The position numbers and the translations under genes were made by a program. The notes under the pieces were generated by a model. It worked only from the letters and a program-made list of their open reading frames with translations. It made no database searches and was not told where the DNA came from. This document shows, piece after piece, positions 20,558 through 31,800 of a stretch of DNA of 64,000 nt. The DNA is taken from NCBI RefSeq assembly GCF_026151205.1, contig NC_087075.1:4562359-4626358 (forward strand), read 5' to 3'. Position 1 is the first letter of the stretch, and every line of letters starts with the position of its first letter. Source of the DNA: Bolinopsis microptera (lineage: Eukaryota; Ctenophora; Tentaculata; Lobata; Bolinopsidae).

Positions 20558-23500
20558 CTCCAAGAATTCCTGGCAGATATACCGCTCAGCGAGGATGTCA
20601 TTCTTCTCGGTGACTTTAACGCTAGAACTGGCACAATGGATGACATGATGTCTGACAATAGACACCTGAAAGACTACGAACTTAACGCCCATTACTGCAA
20701 ACAGCTGACGAAACGCAACAACTCGGACCTTAAGCTGAACACAAACGGGCGACCCTTCATCGAACTCCTGCAAACAACTGGTCTAGTCATTCTCAATGGT
20801 AGGACCCTGGGTGACATTTTTGGTGCACCCACTTGTATTCAACGCCACGGTGTTAGCACTGTTGACTATATCTGCGTATCCACGAGTCTCCACGATAAAA
20901 TTCGCCAACTCAAAATCGAGAGCATATCCCAGTACTCCGATCACAGGCCACTCTCTATGACTATCTCTACCAATCACCTAAAGAGGATCTCTACCAGTAA
21001 TGACACTAAAGACATCCAGGATGCACCCAAATCCTTCAAATGGAACAGATCAGAGAATCTCTCTGCCGACTCAGCAACCCAGTTTCGCTCGGCACAGAAT
21101 GATCAGACATTTAAGGACAAAATAGAACACCTCCTTAACCAACCAGCGAACACAGCAGACGAAGCAACACGGCTCAATAGAGATTTGGTCGCAACATACC
21201 ACAACCTTGCGAATTCAGTTACTACAACCAAACGTGGAACACGTACTAACAAGAAAAAATGGTTTGATCTTAACTGCAGGCGTGCGAAAAGTGCGGCTAG
21301 TAGAGCTGACAGGAATGCAAATCGCAACCCACACAGCAATTTCCTTCGCAATCAGCACTTTCTCAAAAAAAAGGAGTACCGGGCTATTAAGAGCACGAAA
21401 AAGGGGAAATATCTGTTTGAGATGAATCAAAAGATAAACGAAAGTGGTAATGTTAACTGGGCGGCGCTCAAGCAACTGTCCGAACAACACAAAGATGAAG
21501 AGCCATTTGACATTTATGATCTTCTCCTCTTTCATAAATTTTTTAACGACCTTTACAACCGTAAGTGTAGTAAGAATCACCACGCAGATGATGACGTCGT
21601 CTCTACTCCCACAACCGACGAGCTGCAGAACACTAAAAACCTAGTCGACAGTTTGAATCGAGACTTCACCTTACAGGAGACAAAAGATGCGATCAAGAAA
21701 CTGAAGAACAACAAGAGTGTGTCCGATGACCTGATATCAAACGAGATGCTGAAAAACTCCAACGAGCAACTCCAACTTGTTCTAGTTAAGCTTTTTAATG
21801 CCTGTCTTCAGTGCGGAACCTACCCTTGGAACAACTCTATCACCACTCCACTCCATAAAAAGGGTGACCGTCAGAACCCCGATAACTATCGGGCCATTAC
21901 CATTGGCAGCTGTCTTGGCAAGCTATTTTCGAACTTGCTCCTTAAACGGCTGATAGAATTTAGGGAAATAGCTTGTCCCGACCGACCGTATCAACTGGGA
22001 TTCAGGAGTGGAGCACAATGTAATGACCACTTGCTCACCCTGAACACTATCATAGAGAAATATGTCAAAAAAGAGAAGAAGCGACTATTTGCCTGCTTCG
22101 TCGATTATCGGAAGGCGTTTGACAGTGTATGCAGGGATGCACTTCTGTTCAAACTGGGCAACATGGGTCTCTCAGGCAATTTCTTCACTTGCATCAGCCA
22201 CATGTATAACAACTCGTCAACCCGAGTTAAGCTGATCCAAAAGCTCTCCGCTGCTATCGACGTTACCATCGGCACAGAACAAGGGCACCCGATGTCCCCT
22301 GAGCTCTTCAAAGTTTATATCCACGAGCTTTCCATCAGACTCGAACAAATCGAAGAGTTGAATGTCCCAATTTTAAACGGCATCAAAGTAAGCCACCTCC
22401 TATGGGCTGACGACTTAGTCCTCCTAGCACTTGACGCGTTCAGCCTACAATCGTTGCTGAATTGCTTGCACGACTATGCAGAAAAATGGGAGTTATCAGT
22501 TAACATCGACAAAACCAGTGTGATGGTCTTCAATACAAGCTCACGAACACTTAAATGTTCTTATGGCTTTAAACTAGGAAGCCTGGACATTATACCAGTA
22601 AAAAGATACTGCTATCTCGGAATCCAATTCTCTCTGAATGGATCGTTTAAGCAAGCTATCGACGAACTTAGGAAGAAAGCTCTACGCTCATTCTTCTCAA
22701 TGAGGCGAATTATCAACACGAAAGCGCTCACTTATACCAGCACGATGCTTAAACTCATCGATAGTCTAGTAAAGCCTGTAGCGACCTATGCATGTCCCGT
22801 CTGGCTCTCATCAACAAACATCGTAAAGGCTATCCTGTCGAAAAAAGAAGAAGTGAGCCTGCCTAAATCTGCAGCTAAAGATCCGCTCGAAACAACTCAT
22901 CTGAAGATTCTCAAATGGATACTAGGCGTTCACAAGAAAGCTAATAACAACTTCTGCTATGGTGACACTGGTAGAACCCCCTGGACAGTTACCGTCATTC
23001 CCCAATGTTTAGCTTACTTCCATCGGGCATCCCTGGCGGTAGAAGGTAACGTGAACACTCTTTTGCACCACACCTTTCAAGAGCAAAAGCTACTGAATCT
23101 AACCTGGTATGATGCGTGGTCAACTATTGCCAAGATGAGTACAGTCTCCAAGCCGCAGTTATCACCCACCCTAGACGCTTGTGAGTACATACATGAGACA
23201 TTTGTTGACCATTGGAAGAGAGATCTCCTCAACCAGCCCAAAATGTCTTTCTACACAGCGGTTAAATTCGAGTTTGGCGAAGAACCCTATTTACAGCTCC
23301 CCTGCCGGCTTAAAAGGGTCAATATTGCTAAACTCCGATCTAGCAGTCACGATCTTAGGATAGAAAAAGGTCGCTACACCAAAGATCAACTCAACACAGC
23401 TCTTAAAACGTGTCGCTTCTGCTGCTCCTCAGAAACGGATGTCATACGTTTTTTAGAGGAGCTCCCCTTCTTTGAAACTCCTATTCTAGAAACCGAAGAC

Positions 23501-23698
23501 CACGTCCTAACTGAGTGCCCCTACTACCATCAACTCAGGTCCAACCTCTCTGACAACCTCAAAAGCCTGTTGATGCTAAAAGAATATGGAGCAATAATGA
23601 ACTCACTCCATATAAAAGAGTTCGGGAAGTACCTTACAGACTCCTCAAATCTACGTAATCCTCCTAAAACGTCCCTTAACCCTCGCAAACAGATGTAG
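20558..23698 (+). pseudogene. LINE ORF2, 5'-truncated copy
   Basis: The frame is open from 20558; the first ATG is at 20636, giving 1020 codons. It lacks the first part of the endonuclease, including the catalytic glutamate region, but keeps GDFN, SDHRP and all RT motifs (FVDYRKAFDS, WADD) and the cysteine-histidine cluster. It differs from copy 1 by a few substitutions (for example Y to N near the start, P to L near the end) and one extra tyrosine (KALTYTSTM). Without a full endonuclease or a 5' promoter region it is dead as an autonomous element, although the RT region itself is intact. Confidence 0.9.
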
Positions 23699-23814
23699 TA
23701 CTCGAACTTTATTTACTGGATTACCTTAAATTATTATAGACGATCTTCTTTTATTTTCGTGAAATTGTAAACGGTTAAATTTTACTATTTTTAAATGATT
23801 CAGTTTTGATAATT

Positions 23815-24081
23815 TTATTTATTCATTTATTCATTTATTCATTTATTCATTTATTCATTTATTCATTTATTCATTTATTCATTTATTCATTTATTCATTT
23901 ATTCATTTATTCATTTATTCATTTATTCATTTATTCATTTATTCATTTATTCATTTATTCATTTATTCATTTATTCATTTATTCATTTATTCATTTATTC
24001 ATTTATTCATTTATTCATTTATTCATTTATTCATTTATTCATTTATTCATTTATTCATTTATTCATTTATTCATTTATTCA
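23815..24081. repeat. (ATTTATTC)n microsatellite in the LINE 3' UTR
   Basis: About 33 copies of an 8-bp ATTTATTC unit. Copy 1 of the LINE has only two to three units at the matching place (20448-20473), so the run expanded after the two copies separated. Confidence 0.95.
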
Positions 24082-24163
24082 TTCTTGTATAGCCAAGACG
24101 AGTCCGTTAGTGTTCTCTCTGGTAATTTCATGTTTAATCCTGTTTAATCCTGTTTATATATTC

Positions 24164-25180
24164 AGGGATAGACGCTTTGCCAGTCAATTGTAGCCTGTAT
24201 TTAATTGTCCATAGATTCAAAAGTATAAAAGATACAGCCATTTCCGACCACAGGTCTTGCAAATAATTGTTTATACTTTAGTTTACATTGTATAAAAAAA
24301 TTATATGACGTCATAAACACCCCTTGATGACGTCATCAAGTTAACCGTTTTTAAAACTTGATTTTTGACAAAGTAATAACTTTTGAAATTAATTTTAAAC
24401 CATTAAGGAGTAATTTTATTCAAAATCTGAGGAAATTTTCACCTTAGATAATTGTTCAAGCATTCTGAAAATCTACCAGAAAGTTTTTCTAGCTTGCTCC
24501 TTCATAAAGATATTCGTCATTGAAGTTTGTGCTTTTTTGAAGAATTATTTTATAAAAACGTCAATTTTGCGATTTAGTATTCTCTGGTGTTGGGCCATGC
24601 CTTGGGTTGTGGAGCTCAGTTCTGCTTCCTATAGGTATAAATTGTGTCATAGGCTAGTTTTAAAGTTGAAAATCGAAAAGTTGCACACGTTGGGACACGC
24701 CCAAATTGATAGAAAATCGCTAAAATCACTGAAAATTGCTGTTTTCGTCATTTTCTGTCAACTTTAGAGTGCCGTTGTGATTACAGTTCTTCTTGAAATA
24801 CTTCGAAACTTTGCATGCTTATCAAGCTATATATAAAACAATTACATGCAAAAATTTACGGCGATTCAATATTGGATGCGCACGCAACGTCTGCTCAAAG
24901 TTTGCACGTGCGAAAGGTGAGAATTTTGCTCATTCGTGATTTCCAACAAATTCTGCTTTGCCACGACAGTTTAATGTCATTATATATGAATTTAATGCCA
25001 ACTTGAATGAGTATTAAGTGGCATATTCAGTCAGTGATCGACCGATATGCTTCCCTAAACACAAGGAAATGTTTTTAAAGGATAGATTTCGAAATCGTTG
25101 AAACTTCCTCCTTATTAATGAAGATATCAGTTTATATTTCGACTTTATAAAGTACCCTGACATTATAATCAAAAAGAGAT
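24164..25180. other. No gene recognised
   Basis: AT-rich; a TGACGTCAT motif occurs twice (about 24305 and 24329). A 76-codon frame at 24537-24767 contains nothing recognisable. Confidence 0.5.
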
Positions 25181-25184
25181 GATA

Positions 25185-25951
25185 CAGGGTGGGCCAAAAG
25201 TCAGTACCCATACGTTGGCCTTAATAGCTCCGCCGTGTTTTATATTTGAGAGCTGTTGCTTTGCAGATGGCATACTGTACTTACTGGTTCGAGGATTCCG
25301 TCGTCAAAATTTGAAAATTCGAATATTTTAGACCACGCCCATTCAATATTAAAACACCTATATTGTTTTCTCTGAACATGCTGAACGCCTAATTTTTTCA
25401 GAGACGGTAGATTGTCAAATGTTGCATATGATCTGAAAACATGAGGCAAAACGGATTAGAAATGACGAAGTTATCAAGCATGTTCTGTATCTCGTTAACG
25501 AAATTGACTGGGTGATTATGTGACACCGTGACACGACACCTTAATTGGGCACCCTTAACAATTCCCATAATGTTTAACGGGGTAGTTAACGGGGTCACCT
25601 TATCACGTGATTAGGTAAACCAATCACCTGATCACACGTAATGAATAAACTCGTTATGCTTCATATCTCGGTCATCTGAGAAGCTACAGTTCTAATTCTT
25701 TCAGGACAAACGTAATTCGAATGGCCAAACACAATTCAATAACATTTAGCTTGATCCGACTATCCAAACTATCAAATAAATGTGAAAATGAACCTCTATT
25801 TGAAAAAAATGAACGCGAATATTTTTCGAGTTGACAAATTCCTCGAACCAGTGGTGGTACTAAGTCATACCAGAAAGAAGTATTTAAATTGGGCACTCAG
25901 TGACTGAGCTATAAAGGCCAACGTATGGGTACTGACTTTTGGCCCACCCTG
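25185..25951. mobile_element. Tc1/mariner-type MITE, full length
   Basis: 767 bp bounded by inverted repeats of about 46 bp that begin CAGGGTGGGCCAAAAGTC, with TA on each side (25183-25184 and 25952-25953). The TA target and the CAGGGTGNNCCAAAAGT-type end are typical of Tc1/mariner elements. The interior encodes no transposase; the small frames inside are chance. A 5' portion recurs at 48236-48678. Confidence 0.87.
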
Positions 25952-26868
25952 TATTTTACCAAAACCCCTAATCATGGGTAGAGTGGACCGCTGTCAGTGT
26001 CTCTCTTTCCCAAACAAAAGGAAATGATATTACTTTGATTGACCGTTCTCAAATGCAAAATGATACCGAGAATGAAATCGGTCGCTCGCTTTTCCCATTC
26101 ATTTACAATTGTAATAGATTAAGAAGAACTACCCAAAGGCAGCTGTACTCGGCAATGAAGATTCAATAAACTTCAGCTAATTCAATAAGTAATACTAATA
26201 ACTACCACCCTTACCCCGAAATACTAGGTATCGACCCGAACGCAACCCAAAGAGATTTTTACAGCATCTGATTGATGTAATCAATCGAAACTTATTACAA
26301 TTCGTAAGCCGTGAATGAATGGGAAAAGCGAGCGACCGATTTCATTCTCGGTATCATTTTGCATTTGAGAACGGTCAATCAAAGTAATATCATTTCCTTT
26401 TGTTTGGGAAAGAGAGACACTGACAGCGGTCCACTCTACCCATTTTTTTTTTTTTTAATCTAGACACTTATTTTACTTCGGTGTATTCCAACAGCCACAA
26501 TGTTACACAAGTGCAACCAGCCAATTACAGGAAGCCGAAGGATCTTTTTGGCCAGTGACGGTTAAGGTAGTGTGTACCATACTTTCTTCGTCCGAGACTT
26601 TGCTGCAATGTGCAGCTCCTCATTTAACCCTCACACCCGATTTCTCGAGTATTCGGCTGAGTAGACCGGGGGGCTGCATAGACCACTCATGATCCTTAGC
26701 TGAACGTCGACGACGCTCACCCCACGACCAGGCAGTCAGTGGGTTTCGAACTCGCAACCTAACGATTGTAAGACAGGCGTTCTAACCAACTGCGCTACCT
26801 GGCCATGAATTATGGGTTTTGGTAAAATATATTATACCTGGCCATGAATTATGGGTTTTGGTAAAATA
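25952..26868. mobile_element. Fold-back MITE with nested SINE
   Basis: Left arm about 25952-26105 (from TATTTTACCAAAACCCC). The right arm is its reverse complement at about 26318-26441, completed after the SINE by ATGGGTTTTGGTAAAATA (about 26811-26829). Arms of about 150 bp surround a ~200 bp centre. The right end (CCTGGCCATGAATTATGG ... TATTATA) is itself duplicated in tandem, 40 bp, at 26797-26876. The duplicated stretch includes the last bases of the SINE, so it arose after SINE insertion. Confidence 0.8.
26443..26804 (-). mobile_element. tRNA-derived SINE, copy 2, nested in a MITE
   Basis: Reverse complement of the element at 10286-10644, full length, with a 14-base T run (the A tail) at 26443-26456 and the tRNA-like head ending at 26804. 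The B box reads GTTTCGAACTCGC on the plus strand at about 26741. The insertion splits the right arm of the fold-back MITE, so it is younger than the MITE. Confidence 0.88.
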
Positions 26869-26876
26869 TATTATAT

Positions 26877-28849
26877 ATTATTATTATTTTCTTTTTATTC
26901 TATAACATATAAATTGTTCTCTTCTCTACAATATAGTAAGATTGTTTATCAGTAGATAGATTGTGTATCAGTTATTCTGATAGTTGATATCATTATATTT
27001 ATTTATTTATACAATTTTTAAAAGCTCCAAACGCTTCTACTGTTATATCATAATCAATATGTTATATTGTTATATGGGTATTTCATTTGTCTCGATCGTT
27101 TGAATATGCCTGACTGACAATTTTCTCGACTGACTGACAATGTTTCTTCTTTTCCCCATTTAAAATACAACGATTAGTACATTTTAGCTTATGATTAATA
27201 TTATATTTTTACCTATAGTTTACCTAGATGCGACAGATACATTTTAATTTAGTGTATAAGCAATTTTCTTCTGTGAAAATAAACTCTCAGATGTAACGAG
27301 CCTCGTGTCAAAATTCAATACTGTTAAAAATTGCTATCCACATGGCATTTAATTTTCGAAATCCACGCCGATTACGCCGCCGCCGCCGACGATTTTAACC
27401 ACGCCGCCGCTGTTTTGAAGAAATACGGCGGCGTGCAGCATTGTTTTGCTTCCGGTTCAATATCCTAACTATAATTATAAAATGGAAGTTAAGTTAATGA
27501 TTTTAATTAAACAAGGCAATCGATTTGAATCTCAGCTACAGATTACTGAGCGGCGCTCAGCCTGTCATTCCGGCTCCGCCGAATCTCTATTCGGCGTTTA
27601 TATAATATATGTTTATGAACATAATAGCCTGGGGTCCCCAGGTAAAGTCACAAATGGTTCCCCGGATCTTAAACTTGATATAATGTACATTATGAAATGA
27701 ACCGCTCCCACGCACTAAATTGCTCGCCTCAAAACAAATCTTGTGAAAAGGCCCTAAGGGTATGAAAGTAATTTAAATCGGTGTATTTTTGGATGTTGAT
27801 TCCGAATCATTCTCCATGACTGATAACGTAGGGTAAAAAACGTAGGGTAAGAATTCTTTTTTTTAACCGTTTTTTTTCGGCTGCAAAACCATAAAAACCA
27901 AAGTCACGTGTCAATTGTAAGGCGAGAGAATTAGTAAATAAGCCGAAATAAACTGATCAGAGCTTGTGCAGTGGCAAGTGTATGGAATTGGAAGTTTAGT
28001 ATCCGCCACCACAAAAAAACGAGCGCAATTCTAGTTAATAGTTTTGAGTGCCTTCTATCCATCATGTCAGCGTTAAAATTAATGTCCGTCGGGTTCAAAA
28101 TTGTACTTGTTTTCACATAGCCACGTGTCTACGCGTACTGCGTGACGCTATATACTGCAAGCGAGAGGGCTCTGGTTAGAGCAAGTACCTGTTGATCACG
28201 CAATTTTCGGTCAAATAACGTCCGAATTCCGATAAGGTATAACGCTATATGATTTTAGTTATCTGTTATATTAAATATTTCTTTGGTTAAATATTTGATA
28301 AAAAGTATAAGTATAACCGTAGGTTACACTTACATAGCATTTTCTTGTTTTTAATCATTCAGAAAATGAAAACTATACAATTCTAAATTTATCATATTTA
28401 AAGATTTTAAGGCGTTAATGCCGATCAATCAATTTGCTAAATACATTCCCATTTTATACTGCATTTCTGGGCTTTACAAAATTACAATGAAAAACTGACG
28501 CAATAATGGATTGTGTGTATGTAAAACCGATCAGTTATATTGACATACATCTCCACTTTAAAAAATCGTCGTGATTTGTAATTGGGTTACAAAATACTGT
28601 TCCTAATTTCCACTTAATTAGTTGATGACGCAAACTTCATTTGCAGTTTTGTTCACTGCATGCAGCTTACAACAAGTAAAAACTCAGAAGAACAATATGG
28701 TACTGGTGAATTTCTTACAGTTTTAACCACACAACTTTTTGTCGACCACTTTATTTCTGTAAATCAAATTTCTGCTTTAACCATCTTGTTGCCATGGCAA
28801 CAATTCTCAAAGCCACAAATAAGAGCGGACTTATCTCTGCTGTAAAAAT
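26877..28849. other. Intergenic, 3' flank of the Kv gene
   Basis: AT-rich. 27545-27620 is an inverted relative of 10200-10275 (a CCGAATCTCTATTCGGCG hairpin block). 27360-27440 is a GCCGCCG-rich patch. The stop codon of the Kv gene lies at 28850-28852, so the part next to 28850 should be its 3' UTR on the minus strand. No other gene is supported. Confidence 0.5.
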
Positions 28850-31800
28850 TCACATGGCCACAGAAGAAAAGGGACTCATCTCATTCTGCATTTTCGATCT
28901 CTCGTATTCTTCAGAGAATCTAGTAACAATGATGGTAGCTGGCAGTGCTATTATAATCAGACCACAGAACACTGCGAAGGATCCCATGCACTTTCCAAGG
29001 GTTGAGAGAGGTATCATGTCACCATATCCTGGAGAAGAGTTATGGTAACTGTGGTAACTGTTGTAACTGTGGTAACTGTGGTAACTGTGGTAACTGTGGT
29101 AACTGTGGTAACTGTGGTTACTGTGGTAACTGTGGTAACTGTGATTACTGTGGTAACTGTGATTACTGTGGTAACTGTGGTTACTATGGTTACTATAGTT
29201 ACTATGGTTACTATGGTTACTGTAGTTACCATGGTTACTGTGGTTACTATGGTTACTATAGTTACCATGGTTACTGTGGTCACTGTTATGTTACCATGGT
29301 TACTGTGGTTACTATGGTTACTATGGTTACTATGGTTACTATGGTTACTATGATTACTATGTTTACTATGGTTACTATGGTTAATATGGTTACTATGGTT
29401 ACTAACCCACTGTGGTGACGGTGATAACGGCCCACCAACACGATATGAGTATAGAACTAAACTGGGTCTTCTCACAGGATATTAAAACTGCAGTTTTGTT
29501 GGTCTGGAAATCTGCTGCCGTTTCATTGTAGCAGGCAGGCTGAGGGAGGGATTCTATCGTGTACATGATACTGCCAAACGATACCACCGCTAGTGATACT
29601 ACACCTGAGGTAGCGAGATTGTTAGAATATTAGTAAAGCATATTATAGTAAAACATATTACCTTATCGGACCTTATTTGGACGGACATTACTTGAACGGA
29701 CATAATTATGAACGGACATTAATATGAACGCTAGAAGGCAATCAAAACCATCAAAAATCCGAATTTTTTTCATCTTTTTTTAAAAGTTTTTTTAATTTTA
29801 GCAAAGATTTTTAAATCCATTTTTCATACAGTAAGCTTATCTGCGCTGTGCAGATAAGGTGCGAAGGTACCTACAAGATTATATTAGATACCGTCGGTCA
29901 CATACCTAGGGAGATAACCCGGTTTGTCTTCTACTTTATCGAGATATGGGTGGTATGGTAGAAGGTATCGTAGCTGACATAAGCCACCGAAGGTCGCCTA
30001 TACCGAGCGTGCTAAATCACTCTACAGTCGATCTTCGAGATTGTTCTAAAAGGGCCCCGATGGTTGTACCCAACTTCAATCGATGTATTTTCGGCCGCTG
30101 ATTCCGAATCACCCTCCATGACATAGGGTTAAAATACTCTCCTGACGAGATATTGGCGAAAAACTGTATTGATCACGTGATATGACCGTATAAGGAAGTT
30201 AGTCTAATTTCTCGTTAGGGTTAGGGTTTCAGCATATGTTTTTGTTAAGGATTAAGGGTTAGGGTTAGGGTTTCAGCATATGTTTTTGTTAAGGATTGGG
30301 TTAGGGTTAGGGTTGGGATCAGATTAGAGGGTTAGGGTTTCGAAAAGTCTTTCAGATTCAGCTAGAGAATGGGTTAAAAAAGTCACGTGACAGTCGAGTG
30401 TAGAGTGATTAATCATCATCCCACCTATACCAAGTGGGCCAGTGGGGGGCTAGAGATAAAGCTTAAGCTGTTATACTTTAGGCATTCAAGTATCTCTCTA
30501 GTAGAGCAGTTGGGATCGTTCATTGCCCGGTACGACTACGAGTTGGACAGACAACCAGTTGTAAGAGAAAATGTGGAGGTAGAAGAAGCCGAAGATCAAC
30601 TTCAAGATAGTGATCATGCAATAATGTGATATTTACAATTCAGATTGTTAAAATTTTATAATACATTTTTTTATCAATTCAACAACATAGTTTATTCTAA
30701 TGAAAGCTATTGAAACTGAATGAAATTAAAAAGTTGTCATATTCTGGACAAAAAGTTCGAAATGAAAAAATTTTTGGAAAAAATTCAACGGACTTTAACT
30801 TTGACGGACATTAATTGAACAGACTTTATTTGAACGGACATTAAGATGAACGCTAGGGCCTCCAGCGTTCAAGTAATGTCCGTCCAAATAAGGTCCGATA
30901 AGGTAGAATATTGATATAATATATTAGTAAAACATATGACTGTAGTGAAAGTGCTCGTGACGATGTGAAAGACCATAAACCAGGGATTCCTTCGCGAGCA
31001 TGTAAGATTATATCCAAAGTTTGTTCGCCAATGGGATTGGGGTGTGTCTGGGTGTCAAAGATCTTCAAGATGGGTGCTACTAGTAATGAACTCTAGAAGG
31101 ATGGAATAGTAATACTTGGTCTGGCCGTCTGGAAGCCCATAGAATTCCAGTTCAGAAACCGAGTTAGGAGGTGCGGCTACTGATGAGAAGCCTCCTTAAA
31201 GTTTATTTGGGTTAGAAACGACATCTGGGTCCCTACCCTCGCACAAGATTATTTTCAATTTTCTTGTTGTGTTCCACAACTAGTAAAACATATTATATTA
31301 GTAAAATATATTAGTAAAACACATTAGTAAAACATATTAGTAAAACATATTAGTAAAACATCTTACTATATATAAAGCGAGACGATATATATATATATAG
31401 ATATATATATATATATATTTATCTGTGCCATTTTACTGACACCACGGCATCAACTTTAACACGACTTTCCGCAAAAACCGTAAAAGATATACAACTGAAA
31501 CTTTTTTGACTGGGTCAAATGCTTTAATGGCCTTCAAATCAGCATGAAAAAATAAAAAATTGGCCAAGAAATAGGAGTTTTAGAGCCCAAAATTTGGACC
31601 CCCAAGTGGTGTCAAAAACGCGAATTAAATAGGTAATAATTATTTTAGTCTCTTGAGTCTTGACACCACTTTAGGGTTAGACGGGTTCCTGCTAGTATTA
31701 GTAAATTAACATATTAGTAAAACATATTAGTAAAACATATCAGTAAAACATATTAGTAAAACATATTAGTAAAACATATTAGTAAAACATATTATTACAT

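Larger units (their letters stand above)
20558..24163 (+). mobile_element. Same LINE family, copy 2, head-to-tail with copy 1
   Basis: Begins abruptly at CTCCAAGAATTCCTGG, equivalent to position 17197 of copy 1, directly after four TGTTTAATCC-type tail repeats. It continues to an equivalent 3' end. Offset from copy 1 is 3361 bp, rising to 3364 after a 3-bp insertion near 22733. Only a handful of base differences were seen over 3 kb. This is either a recent 5'-truncated insertion into the tail of copy 1 or a tandem duplication. Confidence 0.9.
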
